A DNA stretch of 64,000 bases, taken from the NCBI GenBank assembly GCA_013176395.1, contig JABMLP010000007.1:1178001-1242000 (forward strand), read 5' to 3'. The DNA is from Venturia oleaginea. Lineage: Eukaryota > Ascomycota > Dothideomycetes > Venturiales > Venturiaceae. Below, in pieces: positions 48,481-61,484 of the stretch. A model generated the notes under the pieces. It was not told the origin of the DNA and made no database searches. It was given only the letters and a program-made list of their open reading frames with translations. Position 1 is the first letter of the stretch; each line of letters opens with the position of its first letter. Position numbers and translations under genes: made by a program.

Positions 48481-48981
48481 GAGTGAGTGATGGTGGAGGG
48501 GAAAGAGAGGACGGCGGCATTGAGAGTGCCGCTGTTGTTTTGACAAATCATTATTCCCTGTTGACCACCATACATTGAATGGGCAGGATGTAGCTTCTTT
48601 CTGAGAATGTCTTTTTGTGGTGCTCCATTGGATTTGCCTAGAACCGCAGGGTTCACACCCCTCAACTCGGATTTCCATAATCGATACTCCGCGATCCGTT
48701 TCAAATAGGTGTCTACCCACGGGTCCGAGAGTATGACTATCAAATCCGGGCTCTGGATATGCCGTGGCATTCACTCCCTTCACAGCAAGTTCATTTATTC
48801 TTTGAGTGATGAATGGTGTGTGGAATACTGGAACGCGAATGCGAGGGGTTTACTTGATTAGCGGTGGAGTGTATACATATACCTTCTGCTCCGTTCTAAC
48901 CAAACCTTTCGTCCTCTATGCTGTACCCGTCAGATCTGCACATATCACACTCATTATTCTTGTCGGATAAAGGTTGGGATC
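48481..48981. other. Intergenic spacer
   Basis: 500 bp upstream of the secreted hydrolase, containing its promoter. Two overlapping minus-strand frames (48783-48325 and 48770-48366) share no recognisable domain and cross the dead gene; not accepted as genes. Confidence 0.35.
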
Positions 48982-50208
48982 ATGTTGAACACACTTTCGC
49001 TACTAGCGGCCATTCTGCCGATGGGTGTCTTTGCCCAGGTACCGCCACCACTTCCAGCAAAAGGCGAGAATGGCGAGATGGGTGGGATCTTTGGCATGGG
49101 ACAGACCAGTATAGCTGAATTGGGCAAGGGACTTAATAGTGGTCGATACCCTAATGGACCTGAGACTCCAAAGCCAGGACCGAAGCTTACCAGTAAGTTT
49201 TCAAGCCTACTCTGCAACGTTTGCAAGACTGGAGGAGGCCGTTGTTCGTGGAGAATTTAGTGGGAGGATTGTGAACTGATGAGATTGATAGATGGTGGAA
49301 GTGGACCTTATAAAGCTTGGTATACGACTGATGCTGGATTGCCCAAACACACCATCTATGCGCCGAAAGTTGCGCCGTCAGCTGGTGTGAAGATGCCTGT
49401 TATTGTTTGGGGTAACGGAGGGTAGGTATCATACCGACCACTGGGTATAAGCTGGATGACTGACTGATGGGAAATAGGTGTCTAGCAACTGGGACAATGT
49501 TTCCCGATTTTTTGACCGAGATCGCGAGTTATGGATACCTGATTTTGGCGAATGGAGACCCGGGGTCTACTCTACCCCCCGATGCAGATCATTCGGCAGG
49601 GCTGGCGGGTGCTTTGAAAGGTGGCATGTCGAAAGTACAGATGTTGACGGATTCTATTGACTGGGTCACCAAGGGGAATGCGGCGAAGTTTGGAGACATA
49701 GACGTGGCGCATTTGGCGGCGGCGGGACAGTCTTGCGGTGGTCTTGAGGGTAAGTCATTCCCCTCGTTCCGACGGCAGCAAGCAAAATGTAAATTGTGTC
49801 GTCTAACTTTGCCTGTCAGCTTACTCGACAAGTTATCACGACGATAGAGTCAAGTTGACGGCGCTCTTTAATTCTGGTGTCATTGACGCGAAGAAGAGAT
49901 ATCTTCTCAAGCAATTGAAAGCACCAGTGGTGTATTTCCTCGGGGGACCGTCTGATGTCGCATATCCAAACGGGGAGGCTGATTATCCACTTCTGCCAGA
50001 AGGACTTCCATCTATGAAGCTGTCTCTCGACACCGGTCACATGGGAACTTATGGATCGACCAGCGGCGGCAAGTTCGGGAAGGCAGCAGTCGCCTTGTTC
50101 GAGTGGCAGTTCCGTGGTGATGCGAAGGCGAAGGCCAAGTTTGCGGACCCGACTTCTGAGGGTAGCTTGGTGAAGGACAACTGGAATGTAACCATGAAGG
50201 GCTTCTGA
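48982..50208 (+). CDS. Secreted alpha/beta hydrolase-like protein
   Basis: Exons 48982-49192, 49292-49421, 49478-49749 and 49820-50208 give 333 residues. The N-terminal MLNTLSLLAAILPMGVFAQ is a clear signal peptide. The hydrolase core has VIVWGNGGCLATG (oxyanion-loop-like), YGYLILANGDPG, and the nucleophile elbow LAAAGQSCGGLEAYSTS (GxSxGG). Later LKAPVVYFLGGPSDVAYPNG and DTGHMGTYG supply the expected Asp and His. The fold resembles cutinase, chlorophyllase or dienelactone-hydrolase-like enzymes. The substrate is unknown; a secreted esterase is the best guess. Confidence 0.87.
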
Positions 50209-50280
50209 GGAATGAATTAGGATCTACACAGTGCCTTCATTGTTTCCCTCTTCACTGTGTCGCAAAAGTCACAGACTAAC

Positions 50281-53200
50281 CTACATCTCAATACCCTTAA
50301 TCAGTTCCCCACCTAACCTCGCAATCTCATTCACCACACCCTCTTTATTCAAATACACGACTACCCCCCCATCCTTCTCCTTCACACGCGGCACAGACGA
50401 GTGCCCCAGCTTCAACTTCCATCCCCGTCCATCCGTCTGCGGATTCCACAATCCAGCAATGACATCCCCACCATTCTCATTCCAAAACAACACCAATGCT
50501 GCCCCAAAACACTTTTCCAGATCCGCAACAAAAAGCTTGACAGGATGGAAGCCAATGCTGTCATTATCAATCGTCGATTGCAAATTCTTGTAGCCGCTGT
50601 TGGAGAGCTTGGTGGCTTGTCCAAATTTAGCGTATTTGGGGTGTAGTTTAATGCGGACATCGTAGTCGTCCAGACTACTTGCAAACAGCTTCTCGAGATC
50701 AAGGTTTATGCCAGTATCTTTGACATGAACCACCGCCGCCTTGGCCAAAGCCGTCATCCTCGCCGCGACAACCTTAGGAGGGCGCGCGTGATCGGTCCAA
50801 GTAGTGCCATCGGTATCAACATTCGATGCCGCGAAAAGAACAACTCTGTTGAGCGCAGGATCGATTTTCCGCCAGGCTTCAAATCGTGTCGTGATTGCTG
50901 AGACGAGTTCAGGTTTCATGTCTCCTGTGGCGCTGAGATCGACAATCCAAGGTTCTCTGCGCCACTCCCAGCGAGCGAGGAAGATGAGCGAACGGAGAAA
51001 ACCTGTCGTTGCGCTTGATGGTGCTGTCCATGGGTATGGATTTGTAAAGGCACGGACGGCGAGGAGCTCGATGAAAGAGGGGGGGAAATGAGTCGAGAGG
51101 AGGTGAGAGGAGAACCATTTCTTGAGTAACCGGATTGTTGGGGAAAGGACCGGGAAACGTGTGCTTAGTGTTTGCATGGCTTGGGTATGGGAGGGTTGTC
51201 GAAGGAAGGTTTGTTTGTATATGGCGAGTGCTGATGCTGTTTTCAATTTTTCTTGACTAGAAAGTGTCTTGTCTTGGAGTTGTCGTTCTAGCAGTGTCGA
51301 TTCGCGGTCGTGGTGAATACGGAGGCGGAATGCGGAGCCGTCTGCGCATATGACATCTAGGAATGATTGATTGATGAGAGGCACGTCACTGTTCTCCAGT
51401 CCGACTCGAGTAGTGACACCCTCTACAGTGTCATCCAGTAGTTCAGCGAGCTTGAGTAGAAATGCTATCTTGGTTCTTTGGATGGCATCGAGATCATCTG
51501 GCCAGCGAGCGGAACCTTCGAATTGAACAACAACGCTGGCAGGAGTGGCCATACGTGTGCGACCCGGAATGAGGGGAACATTTATTGATCCATAGGACAA
51601 CTGTGTATCAGCGGCGAGAATATGGCGAATCTGAAGAGGCAGGTCTTCAAGCCCTCGAATGTCTCTCTCGAGCTTCTGGAAAGCTACTATGACAGGCTGG
51701 AATAAGTTGTTTGGAGAGATTTCAGATCTTGAGCCAGCTGCGAGGAGCGAAGTATCGGCTTCGCCTCTGTATTTCATCGCCGAGACAACCTTTTCTCCAA
51801 AGTGCCGCTTCAGAAGGTAGCTCAAGATCTGCCTGAAGATTGAACCCGTGCCATCTTTCGGTGACCATACCAAGCTCTCTAAGATGCTGCCATCCTTGAA
51901 TCTTCGAAGTTCCGCCTTCTCTCCCCAGAACTTCTGGAAAGAGGCAGCCGCCTTCTTGTCTTCCGCAGAAGGTCCATGATCGACCAACTTGTGAGCATTG
52001 GTAGGATCGAGCATCAAGCCAACCGAGACAGGAGCTTTTGTTGAATGGCTGGATACTTGAGAAGTGGTGTCCCAGCTGTGATCCTCTGGCAAGTGAATGC
52101 AGACAGCGGTGACGCGATCTGACAGCCCTCTCGAGAGCACTGAGTACAAATTCCGGGAGGTCTTAGAAACGTCGTTATCGCTGCTGTCTGGAGTATCGAC
52201 AGCGCCCAGACTGCCCGGAAGCTCGATAACGACATCGTACCTACACAAAGGCTGGTCGGTCCTCAAAATGAACGCGGCTTCAAAATGATCGAAAGTTGAA
52301 TCGTTCAACATGGTAACAGTCGCTCTTGCTTCATACTGTAATAGTTTATACGACCAGGGAGTCATTTTGAACAGCAAATTGAGAGCTCGAGCACCATCAA
52401 AGACGGTCGGAACTCCCACGTTCTTTGGCAGTGACGCTGATTCTCCTCCAATAAGATGCGGCGTTTTGAGCAAATCTTTTCCTGCCAAATACTGCAGGGT
52501 TGCCTTGAAGATTTGGTAGCTGCTGTAACCTGAGGAGAATGCTGGAAGTCCTTTGGGCCCACCGCTTTCTAGTAACAGTGCTATCAAAATAGACCACTCG
52601 AAATTTCCAAACCCTCCGCCCTGGATGCGGCCGTTGAAGCCACGCTGCCTGAGCCAGATCCGACCAAGCAGGCAAGCGTCCGTGTACGATTCACAGCGAC
52701 GGGACACCTGATTCTGAAGTTTCAGGTAAGAAGAAGCTAGGCTGTCTACACGAATTGAAGCATTGTAGAACGACGTAGATTGCAACGAGGATGGTTCTGC
52801 TTCGTTGGCTGGCTTTATTCTGACACAATTTTTGACAGGTACCAGCTTTTCTTTTGGGAACAAATCGTCTGGGATGGATGGGAGTATCACTATTCTTAAG
52901 TTTTGACATGGTAGGGCATGCTGAGGATGGGTCGTTTTGTTCAACTCCACGATAAGGATGGGTAGTAAAGTGTTTCCGTGGAGGTAGTCGAAGCTCAGCT
53001 TGTACTTTTGCTCTTTACAGGATTTGACACCTGCAGCTAGACATGCTAGGTAGTAGGCGCGTTTGTGAAAATATCGATGGTTGAGATAGTCTTTTCGCTC
53101 AAACAAGTCCTGTTCTCGTTAGCAGCATTTCCAGGCGTATGTGTATGAGATGAGATGCTCACCGGAGGCATCATGACCATCAAGTCAAGGACCAAGTCGT

Positions 53201-53881
53201 CGCCAGTTTTAGCGCCAGTTTTCAGAGGATAACTTCCCACGACATTGAAATTAGCCGGTTTTGCGTATTCTAGTTTATAGTTGACATCCTGCGGCAAGCG
53301 CATAGGCACTACCACCTTGTCTTTCCTCAACAGAGAGCGTTCTGCCTCGCTGACCTGAATTGTGTAAGTTACCAAAATTCCAGCCAATAGTGCATAACAC
53401 ATACAGATGCAGGTTTGCGAGCCGGGATCTCCTCAATGATTCTCTTAAATGTCCGTACAGCAATCTCGATAGAATCATTCTTCCTTGTATGAACCGGTCT
53501 GACTTGGTCTAGAAGCTCGTCTACTTGTAATTTGAACAAGTTCGACTTGAAGACGTCCTTATTATATACTGTGCCATTGCCATGTCCCATTTTTCGCAGC
53601 GCAGCTTTGACCTTGGATGTTTTTGGTTTCTCTGATGCATTGTCTTCCGCGCTCGGTTCGTCGTCCACCTCCATCTCTTCCCCAGTAACCTCTGAGTCAT
53701 TGTCCTCGCTGTCATCATCTGGTTCTACCTCTTCGCCTCCAGAATCTGCGGGCGCATCGTTGGAGTCGGATTGGCCGTTTGGTTGGGAGGAGGAGGAGAA
53801 AGACGCGAAGGAATCGTTGTCGCTATCCGATTCTGTAGAGCTGTGACTCAGCTTTCTACGCTTGGTAGCTGGAGGGGCCAT
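50281..53881 (-). CDS. UTP22: U3 snoRNP protein UTP22 (Nrap)
   Basis: Component of the small-subunit processome (UTP-C module) needed for 18S rRNA maturation in the nucleolus. Exons 53881-53405, 53354-53163 and 53109-50281 give 1,165 residues. A long acidic/Ser-rich N-terminus (MAPPATKRRKLSHSS, then Glu/Asp runs) is followed by the Nrap domains with VVGSYPLKTG, DLVLDLMVMMP, DYLNHRYFHKRAYYLACLA, FNGRIQGGGFGNFEWSILIA and LLKKWFSSHLLSTHFPP, ending KLFVADLEKCFGAALVLFW. Its stop lies only 72 bp from the stop of the convergent hydrolase gene. Intact. Confidence 0.94.
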
Positions 53882-54319
53882 GGTAAATCGAAGTAATGTT
53901 CACCATGATATGCGCAAAGAAAAAAGTTGTAAGGTAGGGGACCGCGTAGCCGCGAAGTGGTGTTATCGATTGCGCCTAACTTTTAGCCGCGCTCCAAGCT
54001 TCCCATCCCCAAATCTGTCACTCCTTCTCTAATTCGGACTGTAAGATACACGCCAAAGACTGTTGGTATCAGGAAATGTAGTTGTTTTCATCTTCATTGG
54101 CTCAACATTGCTCAACTCAGATCCTGCCAGGTTTCACAAGCATTGTGTCATCTCCGACCTCGCACGCCACTTTACTCCGTATTAGCGTCTCAAGTTTTCA
54201 ACCCTCACGTGCCCTTAGTTACCCGACTGTATCTTACTTCTGGAGTCACAAGTTCTCTCGCAGCATATTCTCCTTCATCTCAGCTTGCCCATCCCCTCTT
54301 CAGACAGATTCCTCCAACC
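53882..54319. promoter_or_regulatory. Divergent promoter region UTP22-cystathionine gamma-synthase
   Basis: 438 bp between divergent start codons. No recognised motif; the two genes have unrelated functions. Confidence 0.35.
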
Positions 54320-56414
54320 ATGCCGGCCAGAATTGACGATGAAGTGGGAGAGACCATTCCGGCTATGACGGCTCATGTAAGTAATTGCTCGGAAACACCA
54401 TTATAGTCCCCTTCTAACAAACAGTGACAGGCCGTGAGTGTCTCTCTTCCAACCTGGCGTTCGAATGTGGGCTATGAGGAAGGAGAAGAATGGGTGCTGA
54501 GCAAGTTGAAAACTGGGTATCCGCGATTCTTCATACACAAGCAAATCCAAGCATTCGCTTCTGCTATTGTTGACAAGTTCGGTTCCAAAGGAGAGTCGGC
54601 AATGCTCTTCCCTTCACACGCCGGTGCATCACGTTGTGTAGATTTCTTTTGCCGTCAAAGTCCCCAAACAACTCAAGTCCGTATCCTCGACCTTGCCTCA
54701 ATCGCCGAGAAGGAGGCGACGGACCCGAAATTCGCCTCGCCACATGTGTCGGCTGTTTTGTTCCCTTTGGACCAGTTCAGCACTGCAAAAACCTTCTGGC
54801 AACATTCAGGGGAGGGAGTGTCAAGTCGGAGAGCAGAGTACTGCCTTGAACTTCTGAAAGAAGGTTTGCTTGTGGAAAAAAACGCTGCAGACACTGCTCA
54901 GCGACTGTGTAAAGGGCCAAGGAGATACCGCAAAAGCTTGAGTTCGACGCAACCTGTCCCGCTCGAGGGCAAAGATAGCACTGCGTTCATTGAAGAACGT
55001 TTTGGGAGAAATCTAGAGATCAAATTCGCCGAACAGGCCAAATCCGCCGTGAAGAGACGGATAGCTGGTTCTTTGACAGCTGACATTGCTCTTGAAGACG
55101 CTCTTGCTTTGAAAGGCGATGGTGTCGAAGGCAGACATTTGGCCGAGTTTTCTGAAGACGACGTTTACCTGTATCCTTGTGGCATGAACGCAATTTTCAA
55201 TACTCATCGCTCACTGATGGCCGCTCGAGGTCAGTTCAAGAGCGTCATGTATGGGTGAGTCAGATACCTCTCGGTCTCGATCAAAACGGTCTACTAACTC
55301 GCCCAGATTCCCATACATCGATACCTTGAAAATTCTGGAGAAGTTTGGACCTGGCTGCATCTTTTATGGTCATGGCTCTGCAGAAGATCTAGATGAGCTC
55401 GAGTCGAAACTGTCCAAGGGCGAAAGAATCCTCTCTCTTTTCTGCGAGTTCCCTGGAAATCCACTTCTCATGTCTCCCAATCTCAAAAGAATACGACATC
55501 TAGCAGAGAAGTACGATTTTGCGGTGGTTGTCGACGAAACTGTCGGCAACTTTTTGAACGTAAACGTCCTACCTTACGCTGATGTCGTTGTGAGCAGCTT
55601 GACCAAAATTTTCAGCGGAGACAGCAATGTCATGGGTGGAAGGTATGGTTGTCCCGCTTCTCAAATTTCATCCAGACGGCGTATCTAACTCTCTCTTCTG
55701 CAGCGCAATTTTGAATCCAAAGGGACCTCGATACAACCAGCTCAAAAAGACGTGGTCGATAGAGTTCGAGGACAATTACTGGGCAGAGGATGCCATCTTT
55801 ATGGAGCGCAACAGTCGTGACTTTGTCTCTCGTATCGATCGCATCAACAGTAGCGCAGAAGCAATTTGCGAGGTTCTTCGAGCCCACCCAAGAGGTAAAC
55901 ATGATCCTAACACTGAGTCTTCGTGAACGTAATTGTAGCTGACAGCTGCTTTCTTATCCAGTGAAGCAAGTGTATTATCCGAAGTACAGCTCAACTCGGC
56001 CATTCTATGATCAGTGCCGGACTCCAAATGGTGGATACGGTGGCCTATTATCTGCAACCTTTTATGACCATGCAGATGCCGTAGCCTTTTTTGACAGTCT
56101 AGCTACTGCCAAAGGTCCCAGTCTGGGGACAAACTTCACCCTCAGGTCAGAAGTTTATCGCGTCAACAATAGCACGAAAAGCTTACCTTGATCATAGTTC
56201 CCCATATGTAATACTTGCTCATTACAACGAGCTGGACTGGGTCAGTTGCAAACAATTCTCGCTCCAAACGAGCTACGAGGCTGACAAGTTCTAGGCGGAA
56301 TCCTTTGGTGTTGAGCGAGACCTGATCCGTTTCAGTGTCGGTCTAGAGGAAACCGACGAACTAGTCAACATGTTCAACCTTGCACTTGCTGCAATACCGA
56401 CATCGAGGGATTAA
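54320..56414 (+). CDS. STR2: Cystathionine gamma-synthase (STR2-like)
   Basis: PLP enzyme of transsulfuration that joins an activated homoserine and cysteine to cystathionine. Seven exons (54320-54376, 54431-55254, 55307-55642, 55704-55894, 55962-56145, 56198-56240, 56295-56414) give 584 residues. It begins [14 protein letters not shown], then [80 protein letters not shown] and the PLP lysine in [16 protein letters not shown] (about Lys394). The last exons give [12 protein letters not shown] and [15 protein letters not shown]. The 43-nt sixth exon is small. Length fits the fungal Str2 group rather than the shorter cystathionine lyases. Confidence 0.92.
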
Positions 56415-58184
56415 CGGCCATGATGCAGATAGTGACGGCGATTTTGATCAAAATGATACCTGACTCAAGACTCTTATCGCATGGAATACTGCCTTCTTCA
56501 CCTGACATGTTACAATCTGCCGATCGACAGGCAAATGCCAGAACGCACATCACCCACAATGCATGCCATAGACCGGTTGGAGCGGTAACGCATATGATTG
56601 TGAAGATGCATCAATGCTCGTCATCGGTGTCTTTTAGTCTAGTTCGCGATCAGTCAAGATTCAAAAATAATGACAAGGGACTGAATGGGAGTTGCGGCGA
56701 AGGTCAATCCAAGCAGGATGATGGCAGTAGGTACGGCTTACAAAAAGCACTTGGCGTCGTATTCTGCAGCTCGTCCTGTCCATGTTGAAGCAGGCGTTGG
56801 ATCCTTCAAAGCTACACGTGCAATATGTACATGCATTTTTGGGATGGGGGATTGATATTCGCAGGGTGGGAGACTAGTGGGCTATGGCTGAGGGTGCAAC
56901 CGACAAGCCTCATGTGGTGGGTGAACAGGCATTAGATTAGCCGCGACGGAGCGCGGACTATGCTCTCCATTTTCAGCGGGGGCCGTCCTTGTCGATTGGC
57001 CCAGACAGACTACCTGACATACTGTACGCGACTGAGACTCCATCTGCCTGGTGAGCATGCATTGCGTTCCTTCTCCACAACTGGCGACATTGAGCCTCCG
57101 CTGAAGGGCCCTGCGGAGTGTGGAGCACGACACAAACGACGCAGCTACCGACAACACGACCTCGGATATATACTGGGGCGTACCGGTCGTCACAGCGGAT
57201 CCTGGAGACTGCCTCTGGAATTCTGTCTTCTGGACGCTGATTTCTCGAACGTCCTGCCGGGTCCCAGAATAGGCCGGAACATCTGGAAAATCCCCAGGAA
57301 CGCGCATTGCTGTGTGGTAGTAGGCCATCAATTCGCAACGACTTCTGGACCCCGTCACCGACAGTGTGTTGGCGGAAATAGACCTGTATCAGGTGCATTT
57401 GTAGGAGATTAGCGGCGCCTAATTAGTAGCATTTCTCAGCATCACCGCATCACTCATCTGCCCTATCACAAAGTCTTGCACGGGCCAGCTCGCCGCTATC
57501 TCTCGCAACTCTGGACTGGAATGCATCGAGAGAGCACATCTGAGCTTCGAAATGCTTCATTCCCATTTTTCTCATCCAGCTGCTTCCCTGCTACCAACAG
57601 TCGAGTCGAGTCAAGTCTGCGCGCCACCAACTACTGGCGGGTCCTCCCTGTGCAGCCTGCGTCTATCCATAAACGGGTTTTGCAGTCGTGATGGGTCTAT
57701 GGTTCGTGACTGACTCCGTAAGGCTGTGCCATGTAATCTTTGGCATCTCATCCTTGTCCGTTCGATGAGAGAGCTGATCTATTCTTAATGGCCAATTCGT
57801 CCATTGTCAACGTTCAACGTAGAAGCCATCAGGATGAGGATACCACATTGCGTAGATAATTCATGGGTGGAATCAACCACGGGTTCGAGCATCTGGCTGA
57901 TAATTGGAATTGGCTTTAGAGCGGCTAAAACAGCTATCTTTCCAGGGCATGATCGTAATAATAACCAACGGTCGGCGCGCCGCGATGCGGGATCTGGCGA
58001 GCGAAGGATGCCAAACCCTGTCGGCCACAGCAAGCAGATTTTAATGTCACTTTGGGTCCTGGGGCGCAGACCATTTCTGCTACATATTGTATGAGTGCAC
58101 CGGCACGGCTGCTTTGGTAATTTGAGATTCACACCCAGCTACAAGACTTCCATAGCATCTGCCTCCAAACAGGATACGCTCCAA
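56415..58184. other. Long intergenic region
   Basis: No supported gene. Two long overlapping minus-strand frames (57358-56882 and 57398-56973) and a plus-strand frame (56960-57412) coexist in a GC-richer patch, which suggests composition rather than coding. Nothing else was recognised. Confidence 0.4.
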
Positions 58185-58676
58185 AAGTAAGTCTTCTATC
58201 TCACCCTACTTCAAGCCTTGTGCCGCCCTCTACTTAAGCCTCGCCTCGCCCCACGCCATATCTACCCCTCCTAAAGCCAACAAGGACCTCAACTCACAAT
58301 CGAATAGACTTAGAGCTTCATCCAGCATTGCCCCAGCGCAGCCAAACCCACTTCACCGTACACTCACAGGTCGCATTTGGCCTTCTCGTATAGCATCATC
58401 ACTTTTGTCAACTCGAAACCGACGAAACGTCGAATTGGAACCGGCGAGAGACCGCCTCTGGCAATATAATCGAGCTAAACAAAATTCGGAAGCCCATCTG
58501 TCATTGCCAGAATATATTGCACCTCAATCATTGGCCGTGCCTCCACCCTTGACGGCGGACTCAACCGAATCCAATCTTCGTGACCTCGAAGCAATTTCCC
58601 ATTTGGAAGAGCCGTCTGTCCCGGTCGAAGAGACCAGTAGTCTGGGGGAAATCGTAGAGAGCCGAGGAGGATTAAG
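58185..58676 (+). other. Candidate upstream exon of the C2H2 gene
   Basis: An open frame of more than 160 codons with no ATG, including RNVELEPARDRLWQYNR and DLEAISHLEEPSVPVEE. It ends at a good donor (GTACGC at 58677). Splicing to the acceptor at 58730 (54-nt intron) runs in frame into MEFMMPTQYQPHEQ of the zinc-finger gene. The true start codon was not located. Confidence 0.4.
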
Positions 58677-58734
58677 GTACGCTTCAGTGCGTTGGTAGTC
58701 CCAGGAGTAGGTACTGAGTTCATACTCTAGCTCC

Positions 58735-59612
58735 ATGGAATTCATGATGCCAACTCAGTACCAGCCGCATGAACAATCATTTGGACACTTCCCTTCAACC
58801 TACCCAACTTCAAGTAAGCAGCAGGTAGCTGGTTGGTCAAGAACAGCTCGCTGATCTAAATGGCACAGGTTACATAGACCCGTTCTCAACTGCAGAATCG
58901 CACCAAGCAATGGCGCAGACTTCATCACCCGGCTACGCGGTGTCTTACGCAACTAGCCCACCTTTAGATGGCAGTCCCTTGATACCCCATCGAGGTGGAT
59001 CATCAGAGTACGATGCCAAACCAAACTATCAATACTCTAGCGCAATTCGAAGTCCATCGTACCACGGTGACACAAGCTCTCCGCGACCATCTCATCCTTA
59101 CACAACAGCACAGTACTCCGCGTAAGCTCCGTCCACTCTTTTAGCAAGATCAGCATTTCTGACCATCACAGACCTTCAGACTACACGAACACACAATATG
59201 CCCAAACTTACGGATGCAACTATCCTTCAAGCTACCAACAGCCACATACACCTGGACCTATAGCGCCTCAACAACACTATGGCCAAGTTTACGATCAGCA
59301 AAGCCCTACATACGCCGATGCAACAGGCGTGCGGGTTGTCCACGAACCTCAAAGGAAGGCGAAATGCTACGATCACGGTTGTGATGGACGAGCGTTCTCC
59401 ACGTTGAGTAATCTACAACGACACCAGAGGGAGAAGGATGGGAAGTCGCAGAAGGCGCGATGTCCAAGATGCGGCGCAGAGTTCACAAGAACGACGGCGA
59501 TGAATAGTAAGTGGCTCCCTTCTTTCGTCTTTAGGCCCTCTTCTAACAGGTCCTAGGTCATATGATTCACAACAAGTGCAAGAAGAGAGGAAGTGGTTCT
59601 TCATCTTCATAA
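58735..59612 (+). CDS. C2H2 zinc-finger protein
   Basis: Putative DNA-binding protein. Exons 58735-58813, 58869-59121, 59172-59506 and 59557-59612 give 240 residues from MEFMMPTQYQP. The first 150 residues are rich in Tyr, Gln, Pro and Ser. Near the C-terminus are two zinc-finger-like units: KCYDHGCDGRAFSTLSNLQR with its following His, and ARCPRCGAEFTRTTAMNSHM with HNKC. It ends in a basic KCKKRGSGSS. Finger spacing is slightly atypical in the second unit (final ligand Cys or His). The real protein may start further upstream, see 58185-58676. The target is unknown. Confidence 0.8.
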
Positions 59613-61484
59613 CCACTTGGAACCATCGACCTTCACATACACGTCAATTTCCACTCGGTACCTTCAACTCGCATCATTCCATTCGCCACAAATTCGCATC
59701 AACGATTCATTTTCTTTCCCTAGCTCATCATGGGGCGTTCGAAGCTTGGGACGTTTGATCCTTCCACTTTCAATTTCAATTTCAATTTCAAGAACGTTCC
59801 CTGAGATTCCCTTGTCTTATATGTGTTTTTTGTTCGTTTCGTCATTTTCTGTATGCAAAGCGGCACAGCAGACCCGAATGTTTGGGATTACGCTATGGCT
59901 TTATGAGGAATAGGAGGGTGGCTAGGATGAGCCATTTAGAATATGCACGGGAGGGGAATTACGCGAAATAAACGAGAGACACGATTATGCGCCTCGGCGG
60001 GTATCATTAGGGCGTTTAGTCAGGGTATCTACCCTGGCACAGGCATTAGAGTAATTCTGATTTTTGTCATTTGAAAAAGAGATGTGGTACTCCTAACAGT
60101 GAAGATTCATAAGGGAGCGACATGCACGGAACGGGGAACTCGGATTGGAATGAGGGATGGATACAGTGATGTGGATTCGGCGTGACCGGAGGGCCAACCA
60201 GCACGATGAGAATCCAGGTCCCATACCAAGACTTTTGAGGATGATTCCAGGTTCAAGCGGGTGACGAGTATTGTCTGCGGTTCTTTAGATTCGTTCGGAT
60301 CGATTTGGGTTGTGGCTTTCCATGAATGCAGGCTGGCGTTAGCAAATAAAAGCGGCAGCGGAGGTGTGTGCGGCATTCATTCAATTGGCGGACAACGACG
60401 ATCGCAGTCGCGCACATGACGGTGGAGTGTAATAGATTGATCGGCATGGTGATCCTGTGATCAGGCCCTTCTGCGCCGCGATGATAGAGGACTTGTTGAT
60501 GGAGGTCGATTCGTAGTTTCGTACATTTGGTGGCATTGCGCTTCTCCACCAGTGGGACCCTTGGACCAAGCTTTTATCACGACTTCCGGCGGTTATTGAA
60601 ATTCATGGCTACATCCCCGGATGATGGGCTTGCGAAGGTGTCTTGTGCGCTTGACCGGTTACATGGTTATCTATGACTGCTTCGTGAGGTCTGTCTTGTG
60701 TTTCCATGTCGTACATATACGATCATGAAAGTCTCTCGCGAAGAACCTGGGAGAGCATCGCTTAGGCAGCGATACCTATGCCCGGAAGCCCCATTTCTTG
60801 ATGGCTAACGTCAAAGTATTGCTAGTTTCCGCGTTGGGAAGGTCGGTTCGTTTCGTATAACTGGTCTCAACTTTCAAGCGAGTACTGTGTACTCATAGCA
60901 AGCATCTCGATTGATTCGTCATCACAGTTGGATATCTGAAGCCGGGCAAAGATTCGAGGCTTTCTGCAATGAGACTTGTCTTCGTTGTACGTGGTAAAGG
61001 AAAGAGGAAGCATGAGCAGACGCGTTCATATGACCATGGTCAAGGACAGAAAGAGAGAACATGTCACCAAGGCACGTGATGGATGACTCCATCACTCCAC
61101 GTCGCCGACCACCGACTATCATCAATCCACAACAACAACTCGCAACCCTTTCAACAATCTCCATACAAATACCTCCTTCCGCTTGCGAAAATGTCCCTTT
61201 GGTAGCATCACAGCCTTCCACAGCCTTCTGTCTTTGACTTCCGAAAGTCTGCCAGAAACTGGGTTTGCACTGTTCAGTCATATCTGTGAATTAAAGCGAC
61301 TGCCACACTGCGAGACAGAACTGGACACCGTCACCATGCTTCTAATATCCGGGCCTTTACGAATACAACATATACGAGTCACTTGTCCTATAAGCCGCCG
61401 ATCAACCAGAAGACAGTCAATACGGCGGCAGCACAATTAGACGCTCTCATTTTGGATATTTGTTGCCCATAGTTGTGGCGAGAC
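59613..61484. other. Long intergenic region
   Basis: About 1.9 kb with no supported gene. A small (TTTCAA)n microsatellite lies at about 59768-59791 in the probable 3' UTR of the zinc-finger gene. Open frames are short and unrecognised. The right part should hold the promoter of the GTPase gene. Confidence 0.4.

Noticed and set aside
56882..57412. Overlapping 141-158-residue frames on both strands
   Set aside because: Several long frames coexist in one GC-richer patch, none with domain resemblance; probably a composition effect.
59768..59791. (TTTCAA)n microsatellite
   Set aside because: A short simple repeat in a probable 3' UTR; common in fungal genomes and not informative alone.
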